Shown: positions 36,103 to 46,267, numbered from the stretch's first letter. The stretch is 64,000 bases of DNA from Aequorivita sp. H23M31 (GCF_004022485.1 NZ_CP034951.1:3348001-3412000); one strand, 5' to 3'. The notes: generated from the letters alone by a model not told the origin. Translations and numbers: made by a program.

Positions 36103-36570
36103 TCACGGTTCAAAAACCTTTTCTTTCAATTTATCGATTTCTTTCTGTTGCTGAAGTGTATAAAGTGTTAGCTCCTCAATTTTCTGAAGTAATAATAAAT
36201 TCATTTCTTTCAATGAAATTCCATCACTCTCCATTTCTGTAGCCGAAGGTATGTTGGGTAGATGATGGTTTTTAATTAAAAAATCTTCGAGTTCTTTTAA
36301 AGAAATCATTTCATATTTCGGCATGGATTCAGAAAAACCAGTAAAATATATTTCAAAAACATAATCGGGAGCTACGGCCCCAATCAAATCAACCTTTACT
36401 TCCTTGGTATGGATAGTCCCCTTTACCGTCAAAAGTTCATCGGGAGCATTGGTTCCAATTCCAATTTTTCCATCTTTTTCTGATAGATTCTTAAATGGAT
36501 TTTTCTGGGCAACGCTGGAGATGGAAATAAGAAGGATGGTGAAAAATAATAATTTGTTCATAATTGGCAT
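36103..36570 (-). CDS. Small exported protein with tail-fibre-like and coiled-coil regions
   Basis: 155 aa. Signal peptide (MNKLLFFTILLISISSVAQ; the start may be Met4), then GKIGIGTNAPDELLTVKGTIHTKEVKV, the beta-prism-like segment common to bacterial tail-fibre/peptidase S74-related proteins. It is followed by EDFLIKNHHLPNIPSATEM and a C-terminal coiled coil (about 115-152). The complete S74 autoprotease is absent. Such proteins are abundant in flavobacteria, probably at the cell surface; role unknown. It follows the GT39-like gene by 52 bp and may be co-transcribed with it. Confidence 0.8.
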   Translation of the reverse strand: MPIMNKLLFFTILLISISSVAQKNPFKNLSEKDGKIGIGTNAPDELLTVKGTIHTKEVKVDLIGAVAPDYVFEIYFTGFSESMPKYEMISLKELEDFLIKNHHLPNIPSATEMESDGISLKEMNLLLLQKIEELTLYTLQQQKEIDKLKEKVFEP

Positions 36571-36622
36571 TTTTTATTGATAGCCTTAAAAATACGGTTT
36601 TCATTTTAACTTAGATAGTAGG

Positions 36623-38059
36623 CTAATTTTCAAATTCGTGATTATTTACCTTTTTTTTATGCATTATATCAATTCTAACATTAAACTTTTCAAATGACTT
36701 TAATTTTTGATATTCCCGCGTTAATGCGTCTAAATCCTCGTCACTTATATTATAAACGTTTGAATAAAAAACGAATTCCTCTTCGCCTGTAAACTCTATA
36801 AATGAGCGCATATCTCCATTTAAATCAATATCATCTATTGTTGTTCGGTTTGGAAAAAAGGATGCGCTTTTTGGAATGGGAATTTGATTGGCGTCCATAT
36901 AATCTATGGCATCTTCCCTCAAATTCCAATAGGGTATGTGTGCTAAAGAAGCGTCCCATCCCTGAGAAATATTATCAGGATAAATAATAAAATTCCCTAA
37001 CAGTAAACTTCCCAAGAGTCCTAAATACAGCAACTTTTTAAATTTATAATGTTTAAGGAGAAGAAAGGATAACAGCGCCAGCGCAAGAAACGAAGGTATG
37101 TAATAGCGATGCCCCATGGCATTGTTAATTAACAAACTAGTAGTATAGATTACTATTGTTGAGAAGAAAACGATTATGATAATTGGCACAATTTTTTTCC
37201 ACCGAATGCTTTTTCGCTTAATGTAAACGGTAAAAACAATAAAAAGGAATGGGACGATGCGGCCAAAATCTAAAAAGCGGTGAATTAGTACTAGCGCGTT
37301 CCTCAATAGATTTTTTATGAAATCATAAGTTGTTTCGAAGTGCCACGCATTTCCCCAATTTTCTTCTGGGTGCGAACTGATCCAACCCTTTGTTAGCAGT
37401 CGCCAGGATAGGTAAATGATAGCTGGTGTTGCTGCGAGAATATAGACAATGATATTTCGTTTTGTAAAAAATGATTTTATATTTCGTTTGTTTACGAATA
37501 AGTGAATTAGAAAATCAATTAAAAAGATTCCAAAGCAAAGCATCATCCCTCTATAGGAGACAATTCCCAAGAAAGCAAGTCCAACAATTTTTAAATAAAG
37601 ATTGTTCTTCAGAACCCCATTTAATGCTAGAAAAAAGAAAAATAACTGTATAATCTCTGGATTTACCAAAACCAATTGGGATAATAACGTAGGATCCGCC
37701 ACCACTAGTAAAAAAGCCCATATTTGGAGTGATTTTTCCTTTACGAAAAACCTTACAAAAAATGCTATTTGCCACAGCAATCCAAAAATAAAGGGTAGCA
37801 TCATCCAGTGAGAAACAGCCAGGGATTTTCCGAAAAGAGTCCACCCGAACGCTAGTATTGTCGCTAAAAACGGTGGATGTCCTGGGTCTGAATCGAGTGG
37901 AAGAAGGTCCCATCTTAAAATTCCATTTTCAAATAATGGATTTCCCATTTTCGAAGCGAAAAGCACGTTGTCCCAAAACATGCCAATATTTAAGCTGAAT
38001 AGAACTATTAGAATACTCAACAATAATAACGCTAAGGGCTTTTTAATTTTGATTTTCAT
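36623..38059 (-). CDS. GT39-like polytopic membrane glycosyltransferase
   Basis: 478 aa with about ten membrane helices. The first periplasmic loop carries the acidic GMFWDNVLF and the LPLDSDPGHPPFLAT pattern with DPGHPP, typical of the ArnT/PMT-type (GT-C) fold, where the acidic residue in the loop is catalytic. The C-terminal periplasmic part (about 385-470) is soluble. These enzymes move a sugar from a polyprenyl-phosphate donor to a lipid or protein on the periplasmic side. The acceptor is unknown. Confidence 0.82.
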   Translation of the reverse strand: MKIKIKKPLALLLLSILIVLFSLNIGMFWDNVLFASKMGNPLFENGILRWDLLPLDSDPGHPPFLATILAFGWTLFGKSLAVSHWMMLPFIFGLLWQIAFFVRFFVKEKSLQIWAFLLVVADPTLLSQLVLVNPEIIQLFFFFLALNGVLKNNLYLKIVGLAFLGIVSYRGMMLCFGIFLIDFLIHLFVNKRNIKSFFTKRNIIVYILAATPAIIYLSWRLLTKGWISSHPEENWGNAWHFETTYDFIKNLLRNALVLIHRFLDFGRIVPFLFIVFTVYIKRKSIRWKKIVPIIIIVFFSTIVIYTTSLLINNAMGHRYYIPSFLALALLSFLLLKHYKFKKLLYLGLLGSLLLGNFIIYPDNISQGWDASLAHIPYWNLREDAIDYMDANQIPIPKSASFFPNRTTIDDIDLNGDMRSFIEFTGEEEFVFYSNVYNISDEDLDALTREYQKLKSFEKFNVRIDIMHKKKVNNHEFEN

Positions 38060-38973
38060 ATTGTTTTCAGAGCGAGCGATAAAAACTAAATTCCAATAAT
38101 TCCTCTCAGCAAATTTTATAATAAATCTAGGACATTAAAAGGATTATATCGAAAATGAAGTAATTAAAGGGATATTTCGGCTAGGAGATTCAATAATTTA
38201 GCAGAATATTACTTTTTTTAAAATGAGGGGAAATATAGGGAAATTGAATAACATTTTCTCGTTTTGAAGAAATATAGAGGCTTGTATAATCTACAGATTT
38301 TTTGAAACTCCTCGGATTGTACCAAAAGGTTACTTGTGGAATTTATCTCCCGTTAAATTGCGAGGATTGTTTATAATATAATTTTCAATTCACCGAAAAG
38401 CCTCCTTATTTCGAATAATATTATCGTAGAATCCTGATTGCCATCCATTTTCTATTCCCAGACGATTTGCGTGTTTGTTACGGCGGATTTATACGATCCT
38501 ACGATGGACGATATGGTTATTCTTTCCTTGGCTTTAAAACCGCGTTTTCCGCGGCGCGGTGGGCGACGATTGATTCGAATTCCTCAATTCCGATTCGGGT
38601 TGATCCAATCCCAATTCGGTTGGATTCCGATCCCGATTCGCTTTAATACAAGGCATGGATAGGCTCCATTCCAACCGTAATCCCACCATTGGGCTCTAAT
38701 GGTTTGCGCTCTGTATTTCCCCTTAAATTTTGTCATATCAAACTGTTTAGGTGGGGAGACTGCGCTCTTAAAAATAATTTATATTTTCAATTTATTCCTT
38801 TAAAAAAAGCTAGGAGAAATTTCAGATCACGAAATACTTATTCCCATTTTAAACCGTTATATTCCCAAGAAAAACCAACAAAAAACCATTCGTTAATAAA
38901 CTCTAAAAGTTTACAGTATAGCAAAAAAGTTACATTTAAGAATATATCTTTACGCCACCAAAAACTGTAAATA
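38060..38973. other. 914-bp region holding only the dead transposase
   Basis: Apart from the pseudogene at 38330-38736 nothing coding was recognised. The plus-strand reading frames here are compositional shadows of the pseudogene. Near the 3' end, TATCTTTA (38945-38952) is one base off the -7 consensus and may serve the TPR gene starting at 38974. Confidence 0.5.
38330..38736 (-). pseudogene. Decayed REP-associated tyrosine (Y1/IS200-like) transposase
   Basis: Minus-strand translation gives the N-terminus MTKFKGKYRAQTIRAQWWDYG, then a low-complexity stretch (RIGIGIQPNWDWINPNRN) ending in a stop. After that come KAKERITISSIVGSYKSAVT, a frameshift into KHANRLGIENGWQSGFYDN and IIRNKEAFR, another stop, and IENYIINNPRN and DKFHK. 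These are the characteristic pieces of flavobacterial REP-associated transposases (about 180-190 aa). The central domain with the HUH metal motif is deleted, so it cannot be active. The 21-nt-period degenerate repeats at about 38575-38640 are the coding trace of the low-complexity loop. Confidence 0.82.
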
Positions 38974-41900
38974 ATGATAAAGAATTTTGTTGTCTTTTCG
39001 CTTTTTCTTTTCCTTTCATTTTCCTCTTTTTCCCAACAAACTGCCATTTATACCAACGACTTGGTCGATTTCAACCAAGCGCTTGAGTTTTATAACAACA
39101 AGCAGTATTTGGCCGCACAAAATCTTTTTGAAAAAGTAAAGAACAGCAGCAACGATCCAACCATCCAAAGTGATTCTGCTTACTATATTGCCAATGCCGC
39201 CGTACGACTAAATCAGCCAAATGCTGACCAGTTGATGGAGGAATTCGTGGAAAAATATCCTACGAGTTTAAAACGTAATTCGGCCTATCTGGATGTGGCA
39301 AATTATTATTTCGACAGTGGAAAATATCCCCAAGCACAAAAGTGGTATGATAAAGTTGATCGTAGCAGCCTAAGCCGGAGTGAACAAGAGCGATTTGAGT
39401 TTAATAACGGCTATGTTTATTTTAAAGCGAAACAATTCGATAAGGCAAAAAATTATTTCAACAGTGTTTCCACTTCTCATAAATATGGCTCACAGGCCAA
39501 ATATTACCTTGGTTTTATAGCTTACGAAGGTGATGATTATGAAGAAGCCAATCAAAAATTTGAGGAAGTAAAAGGAGAATCCCGCTATTCCGAAGATCTT
39601 TCCTATTATCAGGCGGATATGAATTTCAAGCTGGGAAAGTTTGAGAAAGCCATTGAAATGGGAAAGGAGCAATACAACAAATCCAACCCCCAGGAAAAGA
39701 GTCAGCTTTCAAAGATAATTGGCGAGAGCTATTTTAATTTGGGCCAATATGGTGAAGCAATTCCCTATTTAAAGGAATATAAAGGCACTCGTGGCAAATG
39801 GAACAACACCGATTATTATCAATTGGGTTACGCTTATTACCAACAGGGTGATTACGAAAAAGCCATTGGCGAGTTCAACAAAATCGTTGATGGAAAAAAT
39901 GATGTGGCACAAAATGCCTATTATCATTTGGCCGAAAGTTATTTGAAATTGGGTAAAAAACAAGAAGCCCTAAACGCTTTCAAAAATGCTTCTGAAATGG
40001 ATTTCAGTCCGGAAATCCAAGAAGATGCCTATTATAATTATGCAAAATTGAGCTATGAAATCGGGAATAGCTATAAAAGCACCCCTCAGGTTTTGCTCGC
40101 TTTCATGGAGAAATATCCTAAAAATCCCAATAATGAGGAGTTGAAAGCGCTGTTGATAGACAGTTATATCACTTCTAAAAACTATAAAGAAGCGATGGAA
40201 TTGTTGGAAAACAATAAAAATTTCCATGACAAGGCAGCCTATCAAAAAGTGGCTTTTTATCGGGCCATCGAATTGTATAATGAAGGGAATTACAACGAGG
40301 CCATTACTTATCTGACCAAAAGTTTAAAAGAAAACACAAACCCCAATTTTACTGCACGGGCAACATATTGGAAAGCGGAAAGCGATTACGAACTGGGAAA
40401 TTACGAAAAAGCATTAAATGAATATAGGGAATTTCAACAACTGCCTTCTGCCCAATCTACTTCGGAATTTAAGAACCTAAAATACAATCTGGCTTACACA
40501 CAATTCAAATTGAAGAATTATCCGGAAGCTATTGCAAATTTCAAAAGCTATGTTGGTTCTTCAACTTCAGACACAGTTAGAAAGAAAGATGCCTATATGA
40601 GACTTGGCGATAGTTATTTTGTGACCAGTCAATATTGGCCAGCGATGGAAAATTACAATGCTGCTATCGAAATGGGTGGCACCAACGATTATGCCGAATT
40701 TCAAAAAGCAATAAGTTATGGATTTGTAGATAGAACCGAGAAGAAACTGGAAGAATTGATGGCCTTTGTAAAGAAATATCCCCGATCGGTTTACTATGAT
40801 GATGCATTGTATGAATTGGGAAATACCTATGTAGCACAAAACATGAATAAGGAAGGTATTGCAGCTTACGACCAATTGGTTCGGGAGGTTCCAACCAGTA
40901 TTTTTGTTCCCAAGGCCTTGTTGAAAAAGGCATTGATCCATAACAATTCGGGCAAAAGCAATGAAGCTCTCGCACTTTTCAAAAGAGTTGCAAAGGATTA
41001 TCCATCTACACCTGAAGCATTGCAGGCTGTTGCCGCTGCAAAAATTATTTATATAGACGAAGGGAAAGTTAATGAATATGCAACCTGGGTAAAAACCTTG
41101 GACTATGTGGAAGTAGGTGATGCTGAACTCGATGACGATACTTACCTCGCAGCCGAACAACCCTATCTGGAGAACAATCAATCTCAAGCACAAAGTCGTT
41201 TTGAGGCGTATTTAAAGCAGTTTCCAAACGGTCGGAATGCGATGAAGGCCCATTTTTATTTGGGCCAGATTTATTTTTCAAACGGAAAGAACGATCAGGC
41301 TATACCGCATTTTAAGTATGTTGCGGATAGGGAACGAAATGAATTTACCGAACAGGCCTTGGCGCGGATTTCGGAATTGTACCTGGGAAAGAAAGAATAC
41401 GAGAATGCCTTAACCTATTTAAAACGGTTGGAAAGCGAAGCGGATTTCCCACAGAATATAGTTTTCGCCCAATCCAATATGATGAAGGCTTCCTACGAAT
41501 TGAAGAAGTATTCCGAAGCGGTTGGTTATGCCGAAAAAGTACTTCAAAATCCAAAAATTGATAATGCCGTTAAAAGTGATGCACAAATAATAATTGCACG
41601 TTCGGCAATGGAAACGAACAATGAGGGCAAAGCTAAAACCGCGTATGCGGAAGTTCTAAAAACCGCCACGGGAAGGCTTGCTGCCGAAGCACTTTATTAT
41701 GACGCATATTTTAAAAATAAAGAAGGGAAGTTTGAAGATTCAAATGCATCGATCCAGAGATTGGCGAAAGATTATTCTGGATATAAATTGTTTGGAGCCA
41801 AAGGATTGGTATTGATGGCGAAGAACTTTTATGCTTTGAAAGACGCCTATCAAGCTACCTATATTTTAGATAACGTAATAAAGAATTTTAGCGATTTCCC

Positions 41901-41988
41901 CGATGTGGTGGAAGAGGCGAGAACGGAATTGGCCGTTATCAAAAATGCTGAAGCGAAAACAAACTCATCTGTAGAAACCGGAAATTAG
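38974..41988 (+). CDS. Large periplasmic tetratricopeptide-repeat protein
   Basis: 1004 aa. Signal peptide (cleavage after SFS, near residue 21), then an almost continuous array of TPR/Sel1-like helix pairs over the whole length, with repeated A-x-x-Y/F-Y-x-G and NYxEA patterns (FNQALEFYNNKQYLAAQ, YQQGDYEKAIGEFNK, YELGNYEKALNEY). Proteins of this length and layout occur in Bacteroidota directly upstream of a plug-less TonB-receptor-like barrel, as here (next gene at 42079). They probably act as a periplasmic scaffold for that outer-membrane partner. Between the two genes is a repeat palindrome. Confidence 0.9.
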   Translation: MIKNFVVFSLFLFLSFSSFSQQTAIYTNDLVDFNQALEFYNNKQYLAAQNLFEKVKNSSNDPTIQSDSAYYIANAAVRLNQPNADQLMEEFVEKYPTSLKRNSAYLDVANYYFDSGKYPQAQKWYDKVDRSSLSRSEQERFEFNNGYVYFKAKQFDKAKNYFNSVSTSHKYGSQAKYYLGFIAYEGDDYEEANQKFEEVKGESRYSEDLSYYQADMNFKLGKFEKAIEMGKEQYNKSNPQEKSQLSKIIGESYFNLGQYGEAIPYLKEYKGTRGKWNNTDYYQLGYAYYQQGDYEKAIGEFNKIVDGKNDVAQNAYYHLAESYLKLGKKQEALNAFKNASEMDFSPEIQEDAYYNYAKLSYEIGNSYKSTPQVLLAFMEKYPKNPNNEELKALLIDSYITSKNYKEAMELLENNKNFHDKAAYQKVAFYRAIELYNEGNYNEAITYLTKSLKENTNPNFTARATYWKAESDYELGNYEKALNEYREFQQLPSAQSTSEFKNLKYNLAYTQFKLKNYPEAIANFKSYVGSSTSDTVRKKDAYMRLGDSYFVTSQYWPAMENYNAAIEMGGTNDYAEFQKAISYGFVDRTEKKLEELMAFVKKYPRSVYYDDALYELGNTYVAQNMNKEGIAAYDQLVREVPTSIFVPKALLKKALIHNNSGKSNEALALFKRVAKDYPSTPEALQAVAAAKIIYIDEGKVNEYATWVKTLDYVEVGDAELDDDTYLAAEQPYLENNQSQAQSRFEAYLKQFPNGRNAMKAHFYLGQIYFSNGKNDQAIPHFKYVADRERNEFTEQALARISELYLGKKEYENALTYLKRLESEADFPQNIVFAQSNMMKASYELKKYSEAVGYAEKVLQNPKIDNAVKSDAQIIIARSAMETNNEGKAKTAYAEVLKTATGRLAAEALYYDAYFKNKEGKFEDSNASIQRLAKDYSGYKLFGAKGLVLMAKNFYALKDAYQATYILDNVIKNFSDFPDVVEEARTELAVIKNAEAKTNSSVETGN

Positions 41989-41993
41989 GAATC

Positions 41994-42026
41994 AAACCTC
42001 ACAGGTCTCTGCGACCTGTGAGGTTT
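41994..42026. repeat. Perfect palindrome (REP-like), AAACCTCACAGGTC arms
   Basis: A 14-bp perfect stem (AAACCTCACAGGTC 41994-42007, GACCTGTGAGGTTT 42013-42026) with loop TCTGC, starting 5 bp after the TPR gene stop. Sequences of this type are scattered through Bacteroidota genomes. Here it may also act as a terminator or mRNA-stabilising hairpin between the TPR and barrel genes. Confidence 0.8.
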
Positions 42027-42078
42027 ATTTCCAGAGACCATTCCAAAATTAAAAGTCTTAAAAAACCTTAGAATTAAT

Positions 42079-43812
42079 ATGTCAAATAAAGGAATAGTAT
42101 TTATATCATTGGCAACAACATTGTTGTTCAACCTTTCTGCTTTTTCCCAAGAAAAGGAACTCGGCACGGAAGTGGTGAATATTGTAAAACCATATACTCC
42201 GACAATCTCTGATGCTTTTAAAGTGAAGGAAACTCCGAGTTTAAATGATTCCACCACTACACAAAAGAAAGAGGTTGAATACAGTATTTTCTCTGTTCCC
42301 GTGGCTTCCACCTTTTCGCCGGCAAAAGGAAAAGCAACGGATGTGGAAAAGACCAAACGCGAAAAGGTATATGACAATTACGCAACTTTGGGTGCTGGTA
42401 ATTACGGTACGCTCTTGGGCGAATTGTATAGTAATTTTGAAATAAGCCGTACGGACAATGTCGGATTTTTCTTTCGTCATAATTCCTCGCAGGGTCAAAT
42501 AAAAGGAGTAGAGCTGGACAATAAATACTTTAACACCACTTTGGACGCCAATTATACCAGCAGACAGCGAGAAGCCACTTATCAATTGGAAGCGGGCATA
42601 GAACATCAAATTTATAATTGGTACGGTACTGCTACAGAATTTTTTCCGGTTGAATATTTGGGAGAAATCGATCCGAAGCAAACTTATTTTGGTGGATATG
42701 TAGGTGGAAGCATTGCCTTGGAAAAGTCGGTTTTTGAAAGAGCAGGAATTAACATTAGATATTTGGGCGATGCCTATTCTTCATCAGAATTTAATGTAAA
42801 ACTAAAACCAGAATTTTCGTTTTCTATTGAAAATCTAACTCTAAAAGTAGATGGGGATATCGATTATCTAAAGGGAAGTTTTGAAAACGATTATTACAAG
42901 ATTTCGGATATTAACTACAGCTATCTAAATCTTGGGGTAATTCCTTCCCTTGTCTATATGGATGAGGATATAACCTTATCACTTGGAGTTGCAGGTTATT
43001 TGGGAATGGATGCTGAAAACAGTGAAACTGATTTTTCTCTTTATCCTAAAGTGAATGCTTCCTATAGATTAATGGACGAAACAGTAATCGTTTATGCGGG
43101 TGCTGAAGGTGGGTTACAACAGAATTCCTATTACAGTTTCAAAGAGAAAAATCCATTTGTTTCTCCTACATTAGATATTGTACCTACAAAAAATATTTAT
43201 GATGGTTTTGCTGGTGTCAAGGGAAAACTAACAAATAATGTTGCCTATAATTTTAGAGCTGCTTATCGCAAGGATGAGAACAGAGCTTTGTTTTTGTCAA
43301 ATGAAAGAAAGGTTATCAATATGGATTCCAAAGGATATGAGAATTGGAATTCCTTTAAAGTGGTTTATGATGATGTAAACACCCTGGAGATATTTGCCGA
43401 ATTACAGACAGAAATATCCAATATGTTTTCTTTAGGCGTTAATTTAAACTATTTTAATTATAAAACCGATACCGAAAATCAGGCTTGGAACCTTCCCAAC
43501 ATAAAAACTTCTGTATTTTCAAATTTTATTATAACGGAACAACTTTATGGTGGCGCCTCTATTTTCTATGTGAGCGAACGAAAAGATCTAGTACATAGTA
43601 CAGCTGGAGGACCCGGAACTTCGCTTGCTCAGGAAGTTACTTTAGATGGATATGTAGATGCCAATGTTCATTTTGGCTACCGTTTTACCGATCGACTTTC
43701 TGCATTTATAAAGGGAAATAATCTTTTTGGCGATAATTACGAAAAGTGGCTGGATTATCCAGTTCAGGGAATTCAGGCGTTAGTTGGAGCTACATATAAG
43801 TTTGATTGGTAA
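42079..43812 (+). CDS. TonB-receptor-like outer-membrane beta-barrel without plug
   Basis: 577 aa. Signal peptide (cleavage near AFS-QEK), then a short periplasmic segment with GTEVVNIVKPYTPTISDAF, the conserved element of this family, and a long beta-barrel of alternating amphipathic strands ending in the terminal ALVGATYKFDW, with the aromatic last residue expected for BAM-dependent insertion. The usual 110-aa plug domain is absent, so true TonB-dependent uptake is doubtful. It is paired with the TPR protein upstream. Role unknown; likely a surface assembly or anchoring complex. Confidence 0.88.
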   Translation: MSNKGIVFISLATTLLFNLSAFSQEKELGTEVVNIVKPYTPTISDAFKVKETPSLNDSTTTQKKEVEYSIFSVPVASTFSPAKGKATDVEKTKREKVYDNYATLGAGNYGTLLGELYSNFEISRTDNVGFFFRHNSSQGQIKGVELDNKYFNTTLDANYTSRQREATYQLEAGIEHQIYNWYGTATEFFPVEYLGEIDPKQTYFGGYVGGSIALEKSVFERAGINIRYLGDAYSSSEFNVKLKPEFSFSIENLTLKVDGDIDYLKGSFENDYYKISDINYSYLNLGVIPSLVYMDEDITLSLGVAGYLGMDAENSETDFSLYPKVNASYRLMDETVIVYAGAEGGLQQNSYYSFKEKNPFVSPTLDIVPTKNIYDGFAGVKGKLTNNVAYNFRAAYRKDENRALFLSNERKVINMDSKGYENWNSFKVVYDDVNTLEIFAELQTEISNMFSLGVNLNYFNYKTDTENQAWNLPNIKTSVFSNFIITEQLYGGASIFYVSERKDLVHSTAGGPGTSLAQEVTLDGYVDANVHFGYRFTDRLSAFIKGNNLFGDNYEKWLDYPVQGIQALVGATYKFDW

Positions 43813-43854
43813 CATCACAAATTAGTGGCTCTGCCCCGTTCTTCAGTAAAAATT

Positions 43855-44253
43855 CTATGGAATGTCGTATTTCCTAATTTGATAAATAGAATACAGTCCT
43901 AGGACGACTTCCACAATAATTGATACTATATATCCTTGAGTGGGGATACCGTCCAAAATCATGCTCAATGCCCGACCTGCGGCGAGACTTAGCATAAAAA
44001 CAATGTTGAGCTGGGTTGCCCTTCTCCAATATTTTGATTTCCACGCACCTAAAAACAGTACAAAACATACGGCCAGATATAAACACATTATAGCCCGCAA
44101 CATATTTGATGTGTCGATTGTATTTACCTCAATTTCAAAAAATTCGGTAACCAAAGATTTTGTGCCGTACACTATTGCGATAGGGACCAAGGCTAGGATG
44201 GATAAAATGAGATGCAATTTCCCTATAAAGGGAATGGAGTTGTTGTTTGTCAT
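43855..44253 (-). CDS. DUF4345 family membrane protein
   Basis: 132 aa with four hydrophobic helices (about 9-26, 48-68, 76-95, 104-124), consistent with DUF4345. A charged AWKSKYWRRATQ loop precedes the third helix. No catalytic residues known for the family. It stands alone between the barrel gene (convergent, 42 bp) and the TPR histidine kinase gene (71 bp upstream). Confidence 0.75.
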   Translation of the reverse strand: MTNNNSIPFIGKLHLILSILALVPIAIVYGTKSLVTEFFEIEVNTIDTSNMLRAIMCLYLAVCFVLFLGAWKSKYWRRATQLNIVFMLSLAAGRALSMILDGIPTQGYIVSIIVEVVLGLYSIYQIRKYDIP

Positions 44254-44323
44254 GATATGTTTAGATTGGTTAAAAGTTTTAGAGTGTTTTTTATAAAATT
44301 CTATTTAGACTTTTCATCAAATT

Positions 44324-46267
44324 TCAGTCTTTAAAAATTGCTCGGCAATGGAAGCCATTTTCGTTATAAAATTCAACCTCTCCCTCAAGATCTTCAATTA
44401 GCATTTTTATCAAATTGAGTCCGGTATTGTAAAAATTGGGGTTGTCAATTTCTAAAAAACCAGTTCCGTTATCACGGTAAAAAAGAGTGTATTTCCCATT
44501 TTTGGCTGTCAACTCAATTTCTATTTTTCCGGTTTTTTGGAAGGCGTGCTTTAAAGAATTTGTAATGAGTTCGCATATTATCAAAGCCAGAGGGGTAGCT
44601 TTTTTAATACTCAGTTGCACCGTTGGGGCAGAGGCTTTATATTCTACTTCCATATTAGGGTAGCTGTTTATAAGCAACTCGCATAATCTGTTCAAATAAA
44701 CTTGGATATCAAGTTTGGAAACTCCATCTTGCTCATAAAGATGTTCGTGGATCATAGACATGCTGTGCAAATAACCTTGTGATTCCTCGTAGATTTGGAT
44801 ATTTTCTTTTGAGCTTATTTTGCCTTTCTGCAGTTCTAAAATTCCCAATACGACTTGCAAATTGTTTTTAATGCGATGATGGATTTCATCAAGCATTACT
44901 TCCTTTTCCTTTAGGCCCTTGTGCAGTTCTTCCTTTTGTTTGGCAATAAGTGCATTTGCCTTTCTGGATTTGAATAACATCCATCCAATGATCAATCCTA
45001 GAATAACGAATATGCATAGAAAAACAAATTGGATGGTGTTGGCCTGTACTTTTTGTTGGAGTAGCTTTTTGTTTTCCTTTAAAGCTTGTCCCGTCTGTAC
45101 GAAATTGTATTTTGCCGTGGCTTCGGAGAAATTCTTTTCATCCTTTGCTCTGTTTAAAGAATCTTTTAAGGCATCGGAAAGCATAAAATATTCTAATGCT
45201 TCTTCATTCTCATTTTCTCTTAAAGCCAATTTGGCCCTTAATAAATATGCTTTTTGCTTATTTACGGGATTTGGAAATTTTTTCTGAAAATATAGCGAAC
45301 TGTCATTATATCTTTTTGCCTGTGCAATGGAATCGAATTCATAATAAAATTCGGATAAGTTTTGGTACGCTTGGGCAGCTGTACTATATTCCTTGGCTTT
45401 TTTGCTGGATTGTAATTCTTTTTTCAGGACATTGGTGGCATAGGAGATATTCTGTCTCGAAGGATGAAGTTTTACCACGTTGGATCTTACAACATTTGTA
45501 AAATGTTCGACGTAATCTTGTGAGTAGAAATTGTCCCTGATTTTTTTGTTTTCAAGTATCTGAAGTGCTTTCTTATAATAAATTAGAGCACTGTCGTTAT
45601 ATTTTTGTTTGAAATAAGTGAGGCCGATGTTATTGTACATGCTGCTGGTCCTGAAATAATCTTTTTCGGCATTGAAAATTGCAGATTGCAAAATGAAATT
45701 GTCGCGAGCCAATTCATATTGCCCTAAATGGTAATACACCAAGCCCAATTCGTTGTAAAAGGCATAAGAACTGGGAAATCCAATATAATTGAATTTTTTA
45801 TTTTGGTCCATTAGCGCATTTAAAATGTTCAGTTGCTTTTGATAAAATCCCTTACGCCAATATGCCGACTTTAGAGAGAGGAGCACTATGACACTTTCCT
45901 TCATTTCTAGAAAAAAAGGATCGGCCAATAACTCCTCTCCGAATTTGATCAGGTCATCGTCCGCCACGTGATTATTGTAATATAAAAGCATGTAGAACCG
46001 AGCAAGAAGTCTTTGCTCATGGTTTCCATTGAATTGCGTCCACTGGAGGGCACTTTGCAAGGTTTTCAGTACTTCAGGAGACCACCCTTGTCCATCTTGG
46101 TTTTCATCGTACAGCTTAGCTACATCCGCATCCAGATTGTTGAATTCCTTGCTGGTTTCGATGGGATAAGCGCGCGCTATCCGGTCGCTCGCCAAGTCTT
46201 GGGTATTAGCGGTGGTTGCACATAGGATAAGAAAAAAAAAGAAAAAAGCCTTCATTGCAAGTTTCAA
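44324..46267 (-). CDS. TPR-containing sensor histidine kinase (HisKA_2 type)
   Basis: 647 aa. A signal peptide (about 1-22) is followed by a periplasmic TPR-rich sensor region (about 60-400), one membrane helix (about 411-432), a coiled coil, a HisKA_2 domain with the phospho-acceptor His in DEIHHRIKNNLQVV (His463/464), and a HATPase domain with ICELITNSLKHAF (N box) and YRDNGTGF (G1). Its partner is the LytTR regulator encoded 143 bp upstream in the same direction. HisKA_2 kinases more often pair with other output types, so this pairing is a less common combination. Next to a divergent sulfatase operon. Confidence 0.92.
   Translation of the reverse strand: MKLAMKAFFFFFLILCATTANTQDLASDRIARAYPIETSKEFNNLDADVAKLYDENQDGQGWSPEVLKTLQSALQWTQFNGNHEQRLLARFYMLLYYNNHVADDDLIKFGEELLADPFFLEMKESVIVLLSLKSAYWRKGFYQKQLNILNALMDQNKKFNYIGFPSSYAFYNELGLVYYHLGQYELARDNFILQSAIFNAEKDYFRTSSMYNNIGLTYFKQKYNDSALIYYKKALQILENKKIRDNFYSQDYVEHFTNVVRSNVVKLHPSRQNISYATNVLKKELQSSKKAKEYSTAAQAYQNLSEFYYEFDSIAQAKRYNDSSLYFQKKFPNPVNKQKAYLLRAKLALRENENEEALEYFMLSDALKDSLNRAKDEKNFSEATAKYNFVQTGQALKENKKLLQQKVQANTIQFVFLCIFVILGLIIGWMLFKSRKANALIAKQKEELHKGLKEKEVMLDEIHHRIKNNLQVVLGILELQKGKISSKENIQIYEESQGYLHSMSMIHEHLYEQDGVSKLDIQVYLNRLCELLINSYPNMEVEYKASAPTVQLSIKKATPLALIICELITNSLKHAFQKTGKIEIELTAKNGKYTLFYRDNGTGFLEIDNPNFYNTGLNLIKMLIEDLEGEVEFYNENGFHCRAIFKD

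Noticed and set aside
36103..36570. Full peptidase S74 or phage tail protein
   Set aside because: Only the short tail-fibre-like segment and a coiled coil are present, and no phage genes lie nearby.
38575..38640. 21-nt-period GATTCGG/CCAATTCGG repeats as a possible binding array
   Set aside because: Explained as coding trace of the variable, low-complexity loop of the dead transposase on the minus strand.
38438..38662. Plus-strand open frame with Arg/Pro/Ile-rich product
   Set aside because: It is antisense to the transposase pseudogene, and its odd composition comes from that gene's low-complexity region.
40567..41193. Long antisense frames within the TPR gene
   Set aside because: Shadows of a strongly coding plus-strand gene; no start signals or recognisable domains.
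42245..42681. Antisense and alternate-frame ORFs in the barrel gene
   Set aside because: They overlap the clearly coding beta-barrel gene and have no independent support.
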